The position numbers and the translations under genes were made by a program. From contig NZ_DKGQ01000009.1 of NCBI RefSeq assembly GCF_002453355.1, forward strand, positions 545 through 37,814: DNA of 37,270 nucleotides. The letters are read 5' to 3'. Below are positions 1 to 7,600 of the stretch, piece by piece. The notes under the pieces were generated by a model. It made no database searches, was not told the origin of the DNA, and saw only the letters and a list, made by a program, of their open reading frames with translations. The stretch is from Psychrobacter sp. UBA6766. GTDB lineage: Bacteria; Pseudomonadota; Gammaproteobacteria; Pseudomonadales; Moraxellaceae. Within the stretch, counting starts at the first letter, position 1. The number at the start of each line of letters is the position of its first letter.

Positions 1-309
1 TATAAAGATACTTGTCCCGACTGGCTTCCTTGTGACACTAAACTATTAGCCGATAGTGGCTATCAGGGCATTGCAAAGTTACATGAACAGAGCTTCACCC
101 CCTTTAAAAAGCCACGTGGGGGTCAGCTGTTAGAGCTCTGCAAACAAGCCAATCACTATCTGGCAAAGTTTCGCATTATGGTTGAGCACAAAATAGGCCT
201 AATCAAACGGTTCAAAATCGTGGCTCATAAATATCGCAACCGTCGTCAGCGCTATGATCTTAGAATGAAGCTATTCGCTGGTGTTGTTAATTTCGAGCTT
301 GGTTTATGA
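1..309 (+). CDS. IS5-family-like transposase, 3' fragment
   Basis: The frame is open from the first base and ends in TGA at 307-309, giving 102 residues; the 5' part lies outside the window. The peptide carries LLADSGYQG, which fits the second catalytic Asp of a DDE transposase, and about 40 residues later VEHKIGLIKRF, which fits the catalytic Glu with its downstream Arg/Lys. These motifs match the DDE_Tnp_4-type transposases of the IS5 group. The C-terminus ends FELGL just before a likely IS end. Whether the full element is intact cannot be judged. It is a mobile sequence sitting left of the aldehyde-defence cluster. Family assignment is good; the exact IS name is not known. Confidence 0.8.
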   Translation, partial: YKDTCPDWLPCDTKLLADSGYQGIAKLHEQSFTPFKKPRGGQLLELCKQANHYLAKFRIMVEHKIGLIKRFKIVAHKYRNRRQRYDLRMKLFAGVVNFELGL

Positions 310-325
310 CTTTTGCAAGAGGTCT
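309..325 (+). repeat. Candidate right terminal inverted repeat of the IS
   Basis: The motif ACTTTTGCAAGAGGTCT directly follows the transposase stop codon. Its reverse complement begins AGACCTCTTGCAAAAG, a shape typical of IS5-group ends. The left end is outside the window, so pairing of the repeats and the target duplication cannot be tested here. Confidence 0.45.
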
Positions 326-484
326 ATTGATTATACTTTTGTTAAAGGGCTTATATTTGATAATTTACAAAGGTATAGAGTACTAAAGTAGCATACTCCT
401 TGATATTTACTATTACTACAGCCATGATAAGTATTGACCACAGTTCATTTGACTGCGTAAATGATTTACCTTTAGGAGACTGTC

Positions 485-721
485 ATGACAGAAGCGCATG
501 CACCGATTGAAAAACGTAAAATCGTTAATCGATTTTTGGCCTTACTGACTAAACAACAACCACAAATGTATTATGCCACGACATCAGAAGTCGCGCGTAG
601 TATTCATACTCTCATTAAAGAACACGCCAATCGCCTAACGGTAGAAGAACAAGCATTGACCAGACGGATGACTATCGAAGAGATTGAAGCGTTATTGGGC
701 TTTCATTCTAAACAACATTAA
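485..721 (+). CDS. Small protein of unknown function (78 aa)
   Basis: I do not recognise this protein. It is 78 residues, charged, with no signal peptide or membrane segment, and looks mostly helical (for example EEQALTRRMTIEEIEALLGF near the C-terminus). The start is supported by a strong Shine-Dalgarno (AGGAGA, 476-481) a few bases upstream of ATG. A TTGACC hexamer at 434-439 could be a -35 box, but no convincing -10 follows. The gene ends before a strong bidirectional terminator at 778-808, which separates it from the convergent aldehyde dehydrogenase. It lies between an IS fragment and the defence cluster, so it may be a lineage-specific gene. Real coding is likely because of the ribosome site and terminator. 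Confidence 0.6.
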   Translation: MTEAHAPIEKRKIVNRFLALLTKQQPQMYYATTSEVARSIHTLIKEHANRLTVEEQALTRRMTIEEIEALLGFHSKQH

Positions 722-777
722 ATTATAGACCTTTAGAATATTGTAGACTTTTATAATAATGGCTCCACAATAAAGAG

Positions 778-808
778 AAAAAAGACCACCAGCAAGGCGG
801 TCTTTTTT
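778..808. terminator. Bidirectional rho-independent terminator
   Basis: The arms AAAAAAGACCACC and GGCGGTCTTTTTT pair at 12 of 13 positions around the 5-base loop AGCAA. A-tract and T-tract on the two sides let it work for both the small + strand gene and the - strand aldehyde dehydrogenase. Confidence 0.85.
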
Positions 809-856
809 ATGCCACAACACTTATTTTATCTACAATGAATTGATTAAATGCACTAA

Positions 857-2347
857 TTAGAATGGATACTCACGTGGCTCATGCTGAACCGAAATCCAAT
901 GGACGGTCGTAAATTCTTCTAATATCCACTCGCCGTTAAAGCGTCCGATACCAGAATTTTTCTCCCCACCAAATGGCGCATTACTTTCATCGTTGACCGT
1001 GATATCGTTGATATGGGTCATGCCCGCTTTGATACCGCGCGCAAAACGCAACCCTTTTTCCATATCTTGGGTAAAGACCGCACTCGATAGACCGTACATA
1101 GTAGCGTTGGCAATTGATAGCGCATCGTCCTCATCTTTGGCACGAATGATGCCAACCATAGGTCCAAACACTTCATTACACGACAGATCCATCTCACGTG
1201 TCACTTCAGTAAAGATATGCGGTGGCACCACTTGACCTTTAATCTCCCCACTCAATATCATCTTAGCGCCTTCTTCTTGCGCTTTAGCGATTTTTTCTTG
1301 TAGTGACTCGAGTTGTTTTTTATTAATAATTGGACCAACCGCGGTATCTTCTTTATTAGGATCTCCAACATTTAAAGTTTTTACATGGGCTAAGAAACGC
1401 TCAACGAAATCATCATAAATCTCATCTTCGACAATAATGCGATTGATCGCAATACATATTTGACCTTGATGCAGGAATTTACCAAACACCGCAGCTTTTA
1501 CCGCTTGCTCAATATCAGCATCTTTTAGTACTACAAATGGGCTGTTACCGCCAAGCTCGAGCGCCACTTGCTTAATATAATCGCCGCCATTGGCAAGCTC
1601 ACCGATGTGTTTACCAACCGCCGTCGAACCGGTAAACGATACCAAGCTTGGGATATCGTGAGTGACAATCGCATCACCTATCTCACTGCCTGCGCCAACG
1701 ACCACACTGAGCAAACCTTTTGGCAACCCCGCTTCTTCAAATATCTTTGCCAATAGCAGACCGCCGGTAATCGGCGTATCGCTGGCAGGTTTGAGCACCA
1801 CGGCATTACCCAATGCTAAAGCCGGAGCGATAGAACGCTGGGTTAAATGTAAGGGGAAATTCCACGGGCTAATCACCGCAATCACGCCCATCGGCTCACG
1901 ATAAATAAAATTTTCTTTTCCTGGCGTATTAGAAGGACGAATCTCGCCATGCACGCAGTTCGGAAAAGTAGCCGCTTCAAGCGTAATCGCACGGGCGCTA
2001 CCGAACTCTACCATCGCTTTAATACGCGTACTGCCCGACTCTTTCACTAACCAATCGACAATTTCTTCTTGCCGCTCATCAAAGATGTTAACGACTTTAT
2101 ATAACACCGCCGCACGCTGAGCTGGGGTTTGTTTCGCCCACTCTACTTGTGCTTTGGTTGCCGCCTGAAAAGCTTCGTCGAGCTGTTTGTCAGTTGCTTG
2201 TTGAATCTCTACCAAGGTTTCGCCGTTAAAGGGATTGGTATCAGTATTGACGCTATCGTCTTTACCTTTTTGCCAAGTTCCCGCGATATACTGCAAATCA
2301 AAATCGCTATAAGCGCTCTGTTGAGTATTGTTAGTATCGGTTGACAT
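857..2347 (-). CDS. NAD(P)-dependent aldehyde dehydrogenase (benzaldehyde/vanillin DH-like)
   Basis: A 496-residue cytosolic aldehyde dehydrogenase, full length for the family. Visible motifs in order: SPWNFP with the substrate-orienting Asn163, the cofactor-loop FTGS near 239-242, LELGG with general-base Glu264, GQICIAINR with catalytic Cys298, and a C-terminal EKNSGIGRFNGEW signature. The last is typical of the benzaldehyde/vanillin dehydrogenase branch, so an aromatic or alkyl aldehyde substrate is likely; the actual substrate is inference. It is transcribed away from the NemR-like regulator gene. A palindrome at 2552-2566 lies 205 bases upstream, with a TATTAT -10-like hexamer (2537-2542, - strand) between them, suggesting repression by that regulator. 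The product would oxidise aldehydes to acids, complementing the YqhD-like reductase on the other side. Confidence 0.93.
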   Translation of the reverse strand: MSTDTNNTQQSAYSDFDLQYIAGTWQKGKDDSVNTDTNPFNGETLVEIQQATDKQLDEAFQAATKAQVEWAKQTPAQRAAVLYKVVNIFDERQEEIVDWLVKESGSTRIKAMVEFGSARAITLEAATFPNCVHGEIRPSNTPGKENFIYREPMGVIAVISPWNFPLHLTQRSIAPALALGNAVVLKPASDTPITGGLLLAKIFEEAGLPKGLLSVVVGAGSEIGDAIVTHDIPSLVSFTGSTAVGKHIGELANGGDYIKQVALELGGNSPFVVLKDADIEQAVKAAVFGKFLHQGQICIAINRIIVEDEIYDDFVERFLAHVKTLNVGDPNKEDTAVGPIINKKQLESLQEKIAKAQEEGAKMILSGEIKGQVVPPHIFTEVTREMDLSCNEVFGPMVGIIRAKDEDDALSIANATMYGLSSAVFTQDMEKGLRFARGIKAGMTHINDITVNDESNAPFGGEKNSGIGRFNGEWILEEFTTVHWISVQHEPREYPF

Positions 2348-2746
2348 AATAATCCTTATTTATTTTATGGTTTTTTTTACAGGCTATTTAATGAAAAGTA
2401 TTTATCTAAATAAAAATATGGGTTTATATAAGCCTTCAGTTTGTCTATTGTGCAATAATCATTTGCTATTAACCGTTTATAAAAGGTTTCTTAACAACAT
2501 TTTTTTAGTAAAGTTCTTTTAATAAAAATTCTTTTAATAATACAAACTTGCTAGACGACTGGTCTAATGCTACCATAGATAATATAAAAACAAGCATCAT
2601 TTATGGCAAAGTATTGTTGAAAAAACGTAACGTAAAGCCCAGCTCTTAGAAAATATTATTATAAAAGTACGTTAAAAAACCTTTTATTCAACTGATTTCT
2701 CTGTCATTAAATAGTCGAATAAAACTCTAAGGAGAACATCTTCTTT
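2348..2746. promoter_or_regulatory. Divergent intergenic region between aldehyde dehydrogenase and TetR regulator
   Basis: This 399-base, very AT-rich gap separates two divergent genes. It holds the operator-like palindrome at 2552-2566 and a TATTAT hexamer on the - strand (2537-2542). The regulator gene has a good Shine-Dalgarno (AAGGAGA, near 2730-2736). I see no further gene here; a short open frame at 2328-2522 lacks a ribosome site and family features. Confidence 0.6.
2552..2566. promoter_or_regulatory. Operator-like palindrome 1 (NemR-box-like)
   Basis: TAGACGACTGGTCTA: the outer TAGAC/GTCTA half-sites pair perfectly. The same 15-mer with one base change occurs at 3427-3441, on the far side of the regulator gene. 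It resembles the TAGACC(N4)GGTCTA box recalled for E. coli NemR, but here the palindrome is 15 rather than 16 bases. Its place about 10 bases upstream of a TATTAT -10-like hexamer facing the aldehyde dehydrogenase would let a bound repressor block RNA polymerase. Confidence 0.7.
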
Positions 2747-3349
2747 ATGTCTAACATTACCACCACTGCTCCATCTGATACCAAAGCGCATCTGCTAGCG
2801 ATAGGTTATCAGCTCATTGCTCAAAAAGGTTTTACCGCTGTCGGTATCAAACAAATACTTGATACTGCTGGTGTGCCTAAAGGCTCTTTTTATCATTACT
2901 TTGCCTCAAAAGAAGCCTTTGGTGAAGCCATCATTGAGCATTATTTTGGCAATTATAAAAAGCGCCTCGATATGATTGCGGCTATAGACAGTCATGCTCA
3001 ACAAAAGATTTATAACTATTTCCAAAATTGGTACGACACCCAGCAAAACGGCTGCGACCATGAAAAATGCTTAGTGGTAAAGCTCAGTGCAGAAGTGGCT
3101 GATTTATCAGAGCCGATGCGTAAAGCCCTGTATGCTGGCTATCAACAAACCATCAACTGGATTGCTGAGCAAATAAAAGCAGGTTGGACGGATGGCTCTA
3201 TCCCGCAGCCGGAGAATATCGCCGCTGAGAGTATGGCAAAGCGTTGGTACTTTGCTTGGCTTGGTGCCAGCTTAATAGCTAAAATCAGTCAAACCAATAC
3301 ACCACTGGCAGAAGTTTGGCAGATGACCACCTCGCAGCTCGGCCGCTAA
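2747..3349 (+). CDS. NemR-like TetR-family electrophile-sensing repressor
   Basis: A 200-residue TetR-family regulator. The N-terminal helix-turn-helix (about residues 12-58) contains the motif VPKGSFYHYFASKEAFGEA, nearly the same as in E. coli NemR. The core has KCLVVKLSAEVADLSEPMR, which lines up with the NemR segment holding its redox-active Cys106; here that Cys is residue 108. The segment WLGASLIAKIS aligns with the one carrying NemR Lys175, here Lys179, the residue known to form a reversible bond with the oxidised cysteine in NemR. A second cysteine, Cys103, is nearby. The gene is flanked by two matching palindromes, one upstream of itself and the divergent aldehyde dehydrogenase, one upstream of the reductase operon, so it probably represses both. 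The start is fixed by AAGGAGA upstream. NemR-like family is clear; the exact inducer is inference. Confidence 0.9.
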   Translation: MSNITTTAPSDTKAHLLAIGYQLIAQKGFTAVGIKQILDTAGVPKGSFYHYFASKEAFGEAIIEHYFGNYKKRLDMIAAIDSHAQQKIYNYFQNWYDTQQNGCDHEKCLVVKLSAEVADLSEPMRKALYAGYQQTINWIAEQIKAGWTDGSIPQPENIAAESMAKRWYFAWLGASLIAKISQTNTPLAEVWQMTTSQLGR

Positions 3350-3426
3350 CTTCTTATTTAACCCTCTAGTTAGTAAACGATGGCTTTCAATTATAAGAAA
3401 GTTTTGTAAAGTCAATTAAAAAACAC

Positions 3427-3441
3427 TAGACGACCGGTCTA
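3427..3441. promoter_or_regulatory. Operator-like palindrome 2 with promoter of the reductase operon
   Basis: TAGACGACCGGTCTA, identical to the 2552-2566 site except for C/T at one position; the inner GACCGGTC is itself a perfect palindrome. A -10-like TACAAT follows at 3449-3454, so the operator covers the expected -35 and spacer. It lies in the 221-base gap between the regulator and the YqhD-like gene, whose ATG is 129 bases downstream. This marks the reductase operon as having its own regulated promoter. Confidence 0.72.
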
Positions 3442-3570
3442 ATTGGTGTACAATACGTCAAAATACGATGAATGCTATGTCTTATATTTAATATAAGAAC
3501 GTTAAACACTTATTAAGATTTATATTGGTTAAAACCATCTTAAGACTTCTAACTAGAAATTAGGAATGCT

Positions 3571-4800
3571 ATGAATAACTTTCAATATTACAATCCCGTC
3601 CGTATCGTCTTTGGCGAAGGACAAATTAAGAAATTGTCAGAGCTCGTACCAACGGATGCACGCGTCTTAATCACTTACGGTGGTGGTTCTGCACAGCGTA
3701 CGGGCACTTTAGATGAAGTCAAAGAGGCGTTGTCAGCCAATGGCAATCGTGAAGTGTTTGAATTTGGCGGTATTGAAGCCAACCCAGAATTTACCACGCT
3801 GCTAAAAGCTGCTGATATGGTCAATGAACATAATATTGATTTCTTATTAGCAGTGGGCGGCGGTTCAGTTATCGATGGTAGTAAATTTATCGCCCTTATT
3901 TCTTCATTAACCGAAGATAGCAGTACAGATGGCACGGTTTCTCGTGAGAAAGCATGGGATGCACTGACCAGTTATTGTAAAAATATTGATTCGGCGATTG
4001 ATTTAGGTGCAGTACTTACCATTCCAGCGACAGGTTCTGAGATGAATTCTGGTGGCGTGATTAACTATAGCGAGCGCCAAGCAAAACTGCCGTTTGGCAA
4101 TCCCCTTACTTTTCCTAAATTTTCGATTTTAGATCCGACAAAAACCTTAACATTACCTGAGCGCCAAGTAATGAACGGCGTTGCCGATGCCTTTGTTCAC
4201 GTCATGGAGCAGTACCTAACCTATCCAGTGAACGCAAAAGTTCAAGATGCTTTCTCTGAGAGTTTGCTAAAAATTCTTATCGAGGAAGGCAAAGCGGTTA
4301 AAGCCGATCCGGAGAATTTAGAAACGCGCAAAAATATCATGTGGACAGCAACCATGGCATTGAATGGTCTGATTGGAACTGGTGTGCCACAGGATTGGAC
4401 GACGCATATGATTGGTCATGAATTGACCTCATTGCATGCGATTGACCATGCTCGTACACTCACCATTGTATTGCCATCAGTCATGCGCGAGCTTAAAGAC
4501 AGCAAAAAAGACAAGTTGCTTCAATATGCGCGTAACGTTTGGGGTATTAACAATAACGATAGCGGTACAGAATTAGACGATGACAGTATCGTCGAAGCTG
4601 CTATTGTGCATACAGAGAACTTCTTTCGCGATCTTGGATTACCAGTCAGCTTAGCAGATGCTGAGTTAGATGCGTCAGCTATTGACCCTATTATCAAGCA
4701 ATTAGAAGCCCACAAAATGGTGAAATTGGGCGAACATGGTAAAAATGATTTGGCCGTCTCACGCCGTATCTTAGAACGCGCCACGACTAGTAAAGCCTAA
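3571..4800 (+). CDS. yqhD: YqhD-like NADPH-dependent aldehyde reductase (iron/zinc alcohol dehydrogenase)
   Basis: A 409-residue group III metal-dependent alcohol dehydrogenase. The N-terminus (MNNFQYYNPVRIVFGEGQI, then VLITYGGGS) and the metal-binding part (ADAFVHVMEQYL, QDWTTHMIGHEL, HAIDHARTL) closely follow E. coli YqhD, including the Asp and three His ligands. The GGGS motifs of the Rossmann-type nucleotide domain are near residues 38-41 and 97-100. It is about 20 residues longer than E. coli YqhD, mainly through an insertion around 107-125. Known YqhD reduces short-chain and lipid-derived aldehydes with NADPH. It is the first gene after palindrome 2 and has an AGGA ribosome site. In E. 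coli the gene is controlled by YqhC; here a NemR-like protein is the neighbour, which would be a different wiring. Confidence 0.93.
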   Translation: MNNFQYYNPVRIVFGEGQIKKLSELVPTDARVLITYGGGSAQRTGTLDEVKEALSANGNREVFEFGGIEANPEFTTLLKAADMVNEHNIDFLLAVGGGSVIDGSKFIALISSLTEDSSTDGTVSREKAWDALTSYCKNIDSAIDLGAVLTIPATGSEMNSGGVINYSERQAKLPFGNPLTFPKFSILDPTKTLTLPERQVMNGVADAFVHVMEQYLTYPVNAKVQDAFSESLLKILIEEGKAVKADPENLETRKNIMWTATMALNGLIGTGVPQDWTTHMIGHELTSLHAIDHARTLTIVLPSVMRELKDSKKDKLLQYARNVWGINNNDSGTELDDDSIVEAAIVHTENFFRDLGLPVSLADAELDASAIDPIIKQLEAHKMVKLGEHGKNDLAVSRRILERATTSKA

Positions 4801-4851
4801 TCGTCACTATTATTGATCGCTTTTTATAACAGTGGACTGTCATAACAATCG

Positions 4852-4877
4852 GTAGCCATCCACCTTGGCATGGCTAC
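4852..4877 (+). other. Intercistronic hairpin
   Basis: GTAGCCAT and ATGGCTAC form a perfect 8-bp stem with a 10-base loop in the 129-base gap between the reductase and the CurA-like gene. There is no T-tract after it, so it is not a typical terminator. It could stabilise or partly uncouple the two cistrons. Confidence 0.4.
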
Positions 4878-4929
4878 TGACTTTAAAAGTTTAAAATAAG
4901 AATGAATAACTAAAATAAGGAGCTTTAAC

Positions 4930-5991
4930 ATGAGCCTTGAGAATAATTTTGATGAACAACAAAATCAAAAACAAAACCGTCAAATCAAACTTGCCAGCCG
5001 CCCTAATGGCGCCCCAACTAAAGACAATTTTGAGCTAACCACCAGCGACATCCCAACCCCTAACGACAAACAAATGCTTCTGCGCACGGTTTATATGTCG
5101 CTTGACCCGTATATGCGCGGGCGTATGAGTGCCTCTAAAAGCTATGCTGACCCGTTAGAAGTTGGCGATGTAATGCTAGGCGGAACGGTTGCTCAAGTGG
5201 TTGAGTCTAATATCGATAAATTTGCCGTTGGTGATTTAGTAGTATCAAACTCAGGTTGGCAGGATTATAGCCTCAGTGATGGCGAAGGCGTCCTAAAGCT
5301 TGATAAGAATATGTCTAATCCTTCTTATGGTCTGGGCGTTCTTGGTATGCCAGGCTTTACTGGCTACATGGGTTTAACCGATATCGGTAAACCGAAAAAA
5401 GGTGAAACCTTAGTGGTAGCAGCCGCAACTGGTCCTGTAGGCGCAACGGTCGGACAAGTCGGTAAGCATTTAGGACTACGTACCGTCGGCGTTGCAGGTG
5501 GTGCTGAAAAATGTGCCTACGCAGTTGAAGAATTGGGCTTTGATGTCTGTATCGACCATAAAGCCGACGACTTCGCCGAGCAGCTAAAAGATGCTTGCCC
5601 AGATGGTATCGATATTTATTACGAAAACGTCGGTGGCAAGGTTCTCGATGGCGTATTGCCGCTATTAAATGCCCATGCGCGTATCCCAGTGTGCGGCTTG
5701 GTGTCGCAATATAACGCAACCGAGCTTCCTGATGGTAAAGACCGCCTTGGTATGTTGATGGGCCTTATTCTTAGTCAACGTCTGACCATCAAAGGCTTTA
5801 TTATTTTTGAAGAATACGGTGATCACTTCCCCGAATTCTTAAAAACCATGGGCGAATGGGTTGAGTCAGGTAAAGTCAAAACCAAAGAGCATATCATCGA
5901 GGGTTTGGGACAAGCGCCGCAAGCTTTCTTTGACATGCTAGACGGTAAGAACTTCGGTAAAACCGTGGTTAAAGTTGCCGATGTTCAGTAG
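4930..5991 (+). CDS. curA: CurA-like NADPH-dependent enone/alkenal reductase (MDR family)
   Basis: A 353-residue zinc-free medium-chain reductase. It matches E. coli CurA along its length: LASRPNGAP, LLRTVYMSLDPYMRGRMS, VLGMPGFTGYMGLTDIGKP, the NADPH-binding stretch AAATGPVGATVGQVGK with AGGAEK, then IDIYYENVGGKV and a C-terminal GKNFGKTVVKV. CurA reduces conjugated double bonds of curcumin and other enones, in the same enzyme group as alkenal/one oxidoreductases and leukotriene B4 dehydrogenase. The gene has a strong AGGAG site nine bases upstream of ATG. It is the second gene of the rightward group and fits a role in removing alpha,beta-unsaturated electrophiles. The natural substrate is not shown by sequence. 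Confidence 0.93.
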   Translation: MSLENNFDEQQNQKQNRQIKLASRPNGAPTKDNFELTTSDIPTPNDKQMLLRTVYMSLDPYMRGRMSASKSYADPLEVGDVMLGGTVAQVVESNIDKFAVGDLVVSNSGWQDYSLSDGEGVLKLDKNMSNPSYGLGVLGMPGFTGYMGLTDIGKPKKGETLVVAAATGPVGATVGQVGKHLGLRTVGVAGGAEKCAYAVEELGFDVCIDHKADDFAEQLKDACPDGIDIYYENVGGKVLDGVLPLLNAHARIPVCGLVSQYNATELPDGKDRLGMLMGLILSQRLTIKGFIIFEEYGDHFPEFLKTMGEWVESGKVKTKEHIIEGLGQAPQAFFDMLDGKNFGKTVVKVADVQ

Positions 5992-6100
5992 TGCTTATTT
6001 TAAATAGCGCAACGCTAAGAGCAACAGAATCTCTCAGCAATACTTAACGATGAATACCAACAAGCATCAATACCAATATCAATAATAAATAAGGACAATT

Positions 6101-6778
6101 ATGAATATTTTAATGGTACTAACCTCACACGATAAATTAGGCGATACCGGCAAGAAAACGGGTTTTTGGCTTGAAGAATTTGCCGCGCCTTACTATGCCT
6201 TTTTAGATGCGGGCGTCAATATTACCCTAGCCTCTCCTGCTGGTGGCCAACCACCTCTTGACCCGAGCAGCGATACTGAAGACGCGCAAACCAAAGACAC
6301 CAAACGCTTTAAAGAAGATAAAGAGGCTCAAGAGCGTCTTGCCAATACTAAAAAACTTGCCGATGTAAAAGCTGAGGACTTCAATTCTGTCTTTTATCCG
6401 GGCGGTCATGGACCATTGTGGGATTTGGCTGTTGATAAAGATTCCATTGAATTAATCGAAACCTTTGTTAAACAAGACAAGCCAGTTGCTTTTGTTTGTC
6501 ACGCTCCTGCCGCGCTTAAAAACGTCAAAGTCGATGGTGAGTATCTGGTCAAAGGTAAAAAAGTCACTGGTTTTACCAATAGCGAAGAAGAAGGCGTTGG
6601 CCTGACTGACGTCGTACCTTTCTTATTGGAAGACGTTTTAAAAGAAAATGGTGGTAACTACGAAAAAGGCGCAGATTGGGAATCGTATGTTGTCGAAGAC
6701 GGTCTGTTGATTACTGGTCAAAACCCAGCGTCATCAGAAGAAGCTGCCAAACGCTTACTGGCTAAACTAAACGCTTAA
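6101..6778 (+). CDS. DJ-1/PfpI-family protein (Hsp31/glyoxalase III-like)
   Basis: A 225-residue class I glutamine-amidotransferase-like fold protein. FYPGGHGPLWDL precedes the nucleophile elbow FVCHAPAAL with Cys133-His134, and Glu25 in FWLEEFAAPY is placed to be the acidic partner, as in yeast Hsp31 (Glu30, Cys138, His139). Members of this group convert methylglyoxal or glyoxal to hydroxyacids without glutathione, and some act as holdases. The acidic/basic segment at about 55-90 is typical of the cap region. It follows the CurA-like gene by 109 bases with an AGGA site and precedes the GST by 30 bases, so it belongs to the same aldehyde-defence group. Glyoxalase III activity is a family-based inference. 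Confidence 0.88.
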   Translation: MNILMVLTSHDKLGDTGKKTGFWLEEFAAPYYAFLDAGVNITLASPAGGQPPLDPSSDTEDAQTKDTKRFKEDKEAQERLANTKKLADVKAEDFNSVFYPGGHGPLWDLAVDKDSIELIETFVKQDKPVAFVCHAPAALKNVKVDGEYLVKGKKVTGFTNSEEEGVGLTDVVPFLLEDVLKENGGNYEKGADWESYVVEDGLLITGQNPASSEEAAKRLLAKLNA

Positions 6779-6808
6779 TATAAAAATACAGCAAAAAAGG
6801 CTGATATC

Positions 6809-7444
6809 ATGATTCGCTTACATCATCTCAATCAATCTCGCTCATTACGCATTTTATGGCTGTTAGAAGAGCTAGGCGTGCCTTATGAGATTATCAGTCA
6901 TCAGCGTGATGTTAAAACACATTTAGCGCCAGAGAGCCTAAAAGCAATTCATCCACTCGGTAAATCTCCAGTTATCGAGATGGATGGCGAGCTTTATGCT
7001 GAATCTGGAGCGATTACCGAGCTATTAATTGAGCGCTTTGCTCCTGAGCAATTACGCCCTGCAACCGATAACGTAGAGTATGGTCATTATTTGCGGTGGA
7101 TTCACTTTGCCGAAAGCTCACTGATGTTGCCGCTATTGCTTGAGCTGTTTACCACTAAAGCAGGCGTTGGCGACAATGCGTTTTTAACAAGCTATATCGC
7201 TCAAGAAAAGCATAAATTGCTGAGCTACTTAGATAATGAGGTCAAAGGCAAATCATTTATTGTCGGTAACAAGCTAAGTGGCGCTGACTTTATGCTATCG
7301 TTTGATTTAATTATGCTCGCCAAGCGCGGCGCGTTAGAAGACTATACGCATATCAAACAATATGCCTTACAACTGACGAGTATTGATAGTTACCAACGCG
7401 CCATGCGTTTGGAAGCCAATTATGATGACTCTATTAAGCGCTAA
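6809..7444 (+). CDS. Glutathione S-transferase, Gtt1-like
   Basis: A 211-residue cytosolic GST. The thioredoxin-like N-terminal domain begins IRLHHLNQSRSLRILWLLEEL and continues with IHPLGKSPVIEMDG (cis-Pro) and ESGAITELL (the glutathione-binding Glu-Ser). These resemble yeast Gtt1 and its bacterial relatives. The all-helical C-terminal domain covers about residues 90-211. It is the last gene of the rightward group, 30 bases after the DJ-1-like gene, and is followed by a strong terminator at 7471-7502. Glutathione conjugation or peroxidase activity toward electrophiles fits the neighbours. A Ser of SRSLR is the likely active-site residue. Confidence 0.9.
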   Translation: MIRLHHLNQSRSLRILWLLEELGVPYEIISHQRDVKTHLAPESLKAIHPLGKSPVIEMDGELYAESGAITELLIERFAPEQLRPATDNVEYGHYLRWIHFAESSLMLPLLLELFTTKAGVGDNAFLTSYIAQEKHKLLSYLDNEVKGKSFIVGNKLSGADFMLSFDLIMLAKRGALEDYTHIKQYALQLTSIDSYQRAMRLEANYDDSIKR

Positions 7445-7470
7445 GTAAGACACTTTTAATGGTTTAATAT

Positions 7471-7502
7471 AAAAAAACAGCTCTTTATGAGCTGTTTTTT
7501 TT
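7471..7502. terminator. Rho-independent terminator
   Basis: AAAAAACAGCTC and GAGCTGTTTTTT flank a short loop (TTTAT), with an A-tract before and a T-tract after. It ends the GST operon and could also serve the convergent lactone oxidase gene. Confidence 0.88.
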
Positions 7503-7600
7503 GGTTGAGCCAATTATTAATGACGTACAGATGAATAAGCCATTTATAAATAAACAACTTTTGCATGGCTAATCAATAAATTAGGTCATTTATAAAGGCT

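Noticed and set aside
5357..5719. 120-codon open frame on the - strand, rich in Arg and His
   Set aside because: It is a shadow of the CurA-like gene; the composition is typical of reverse-strand artefacts.
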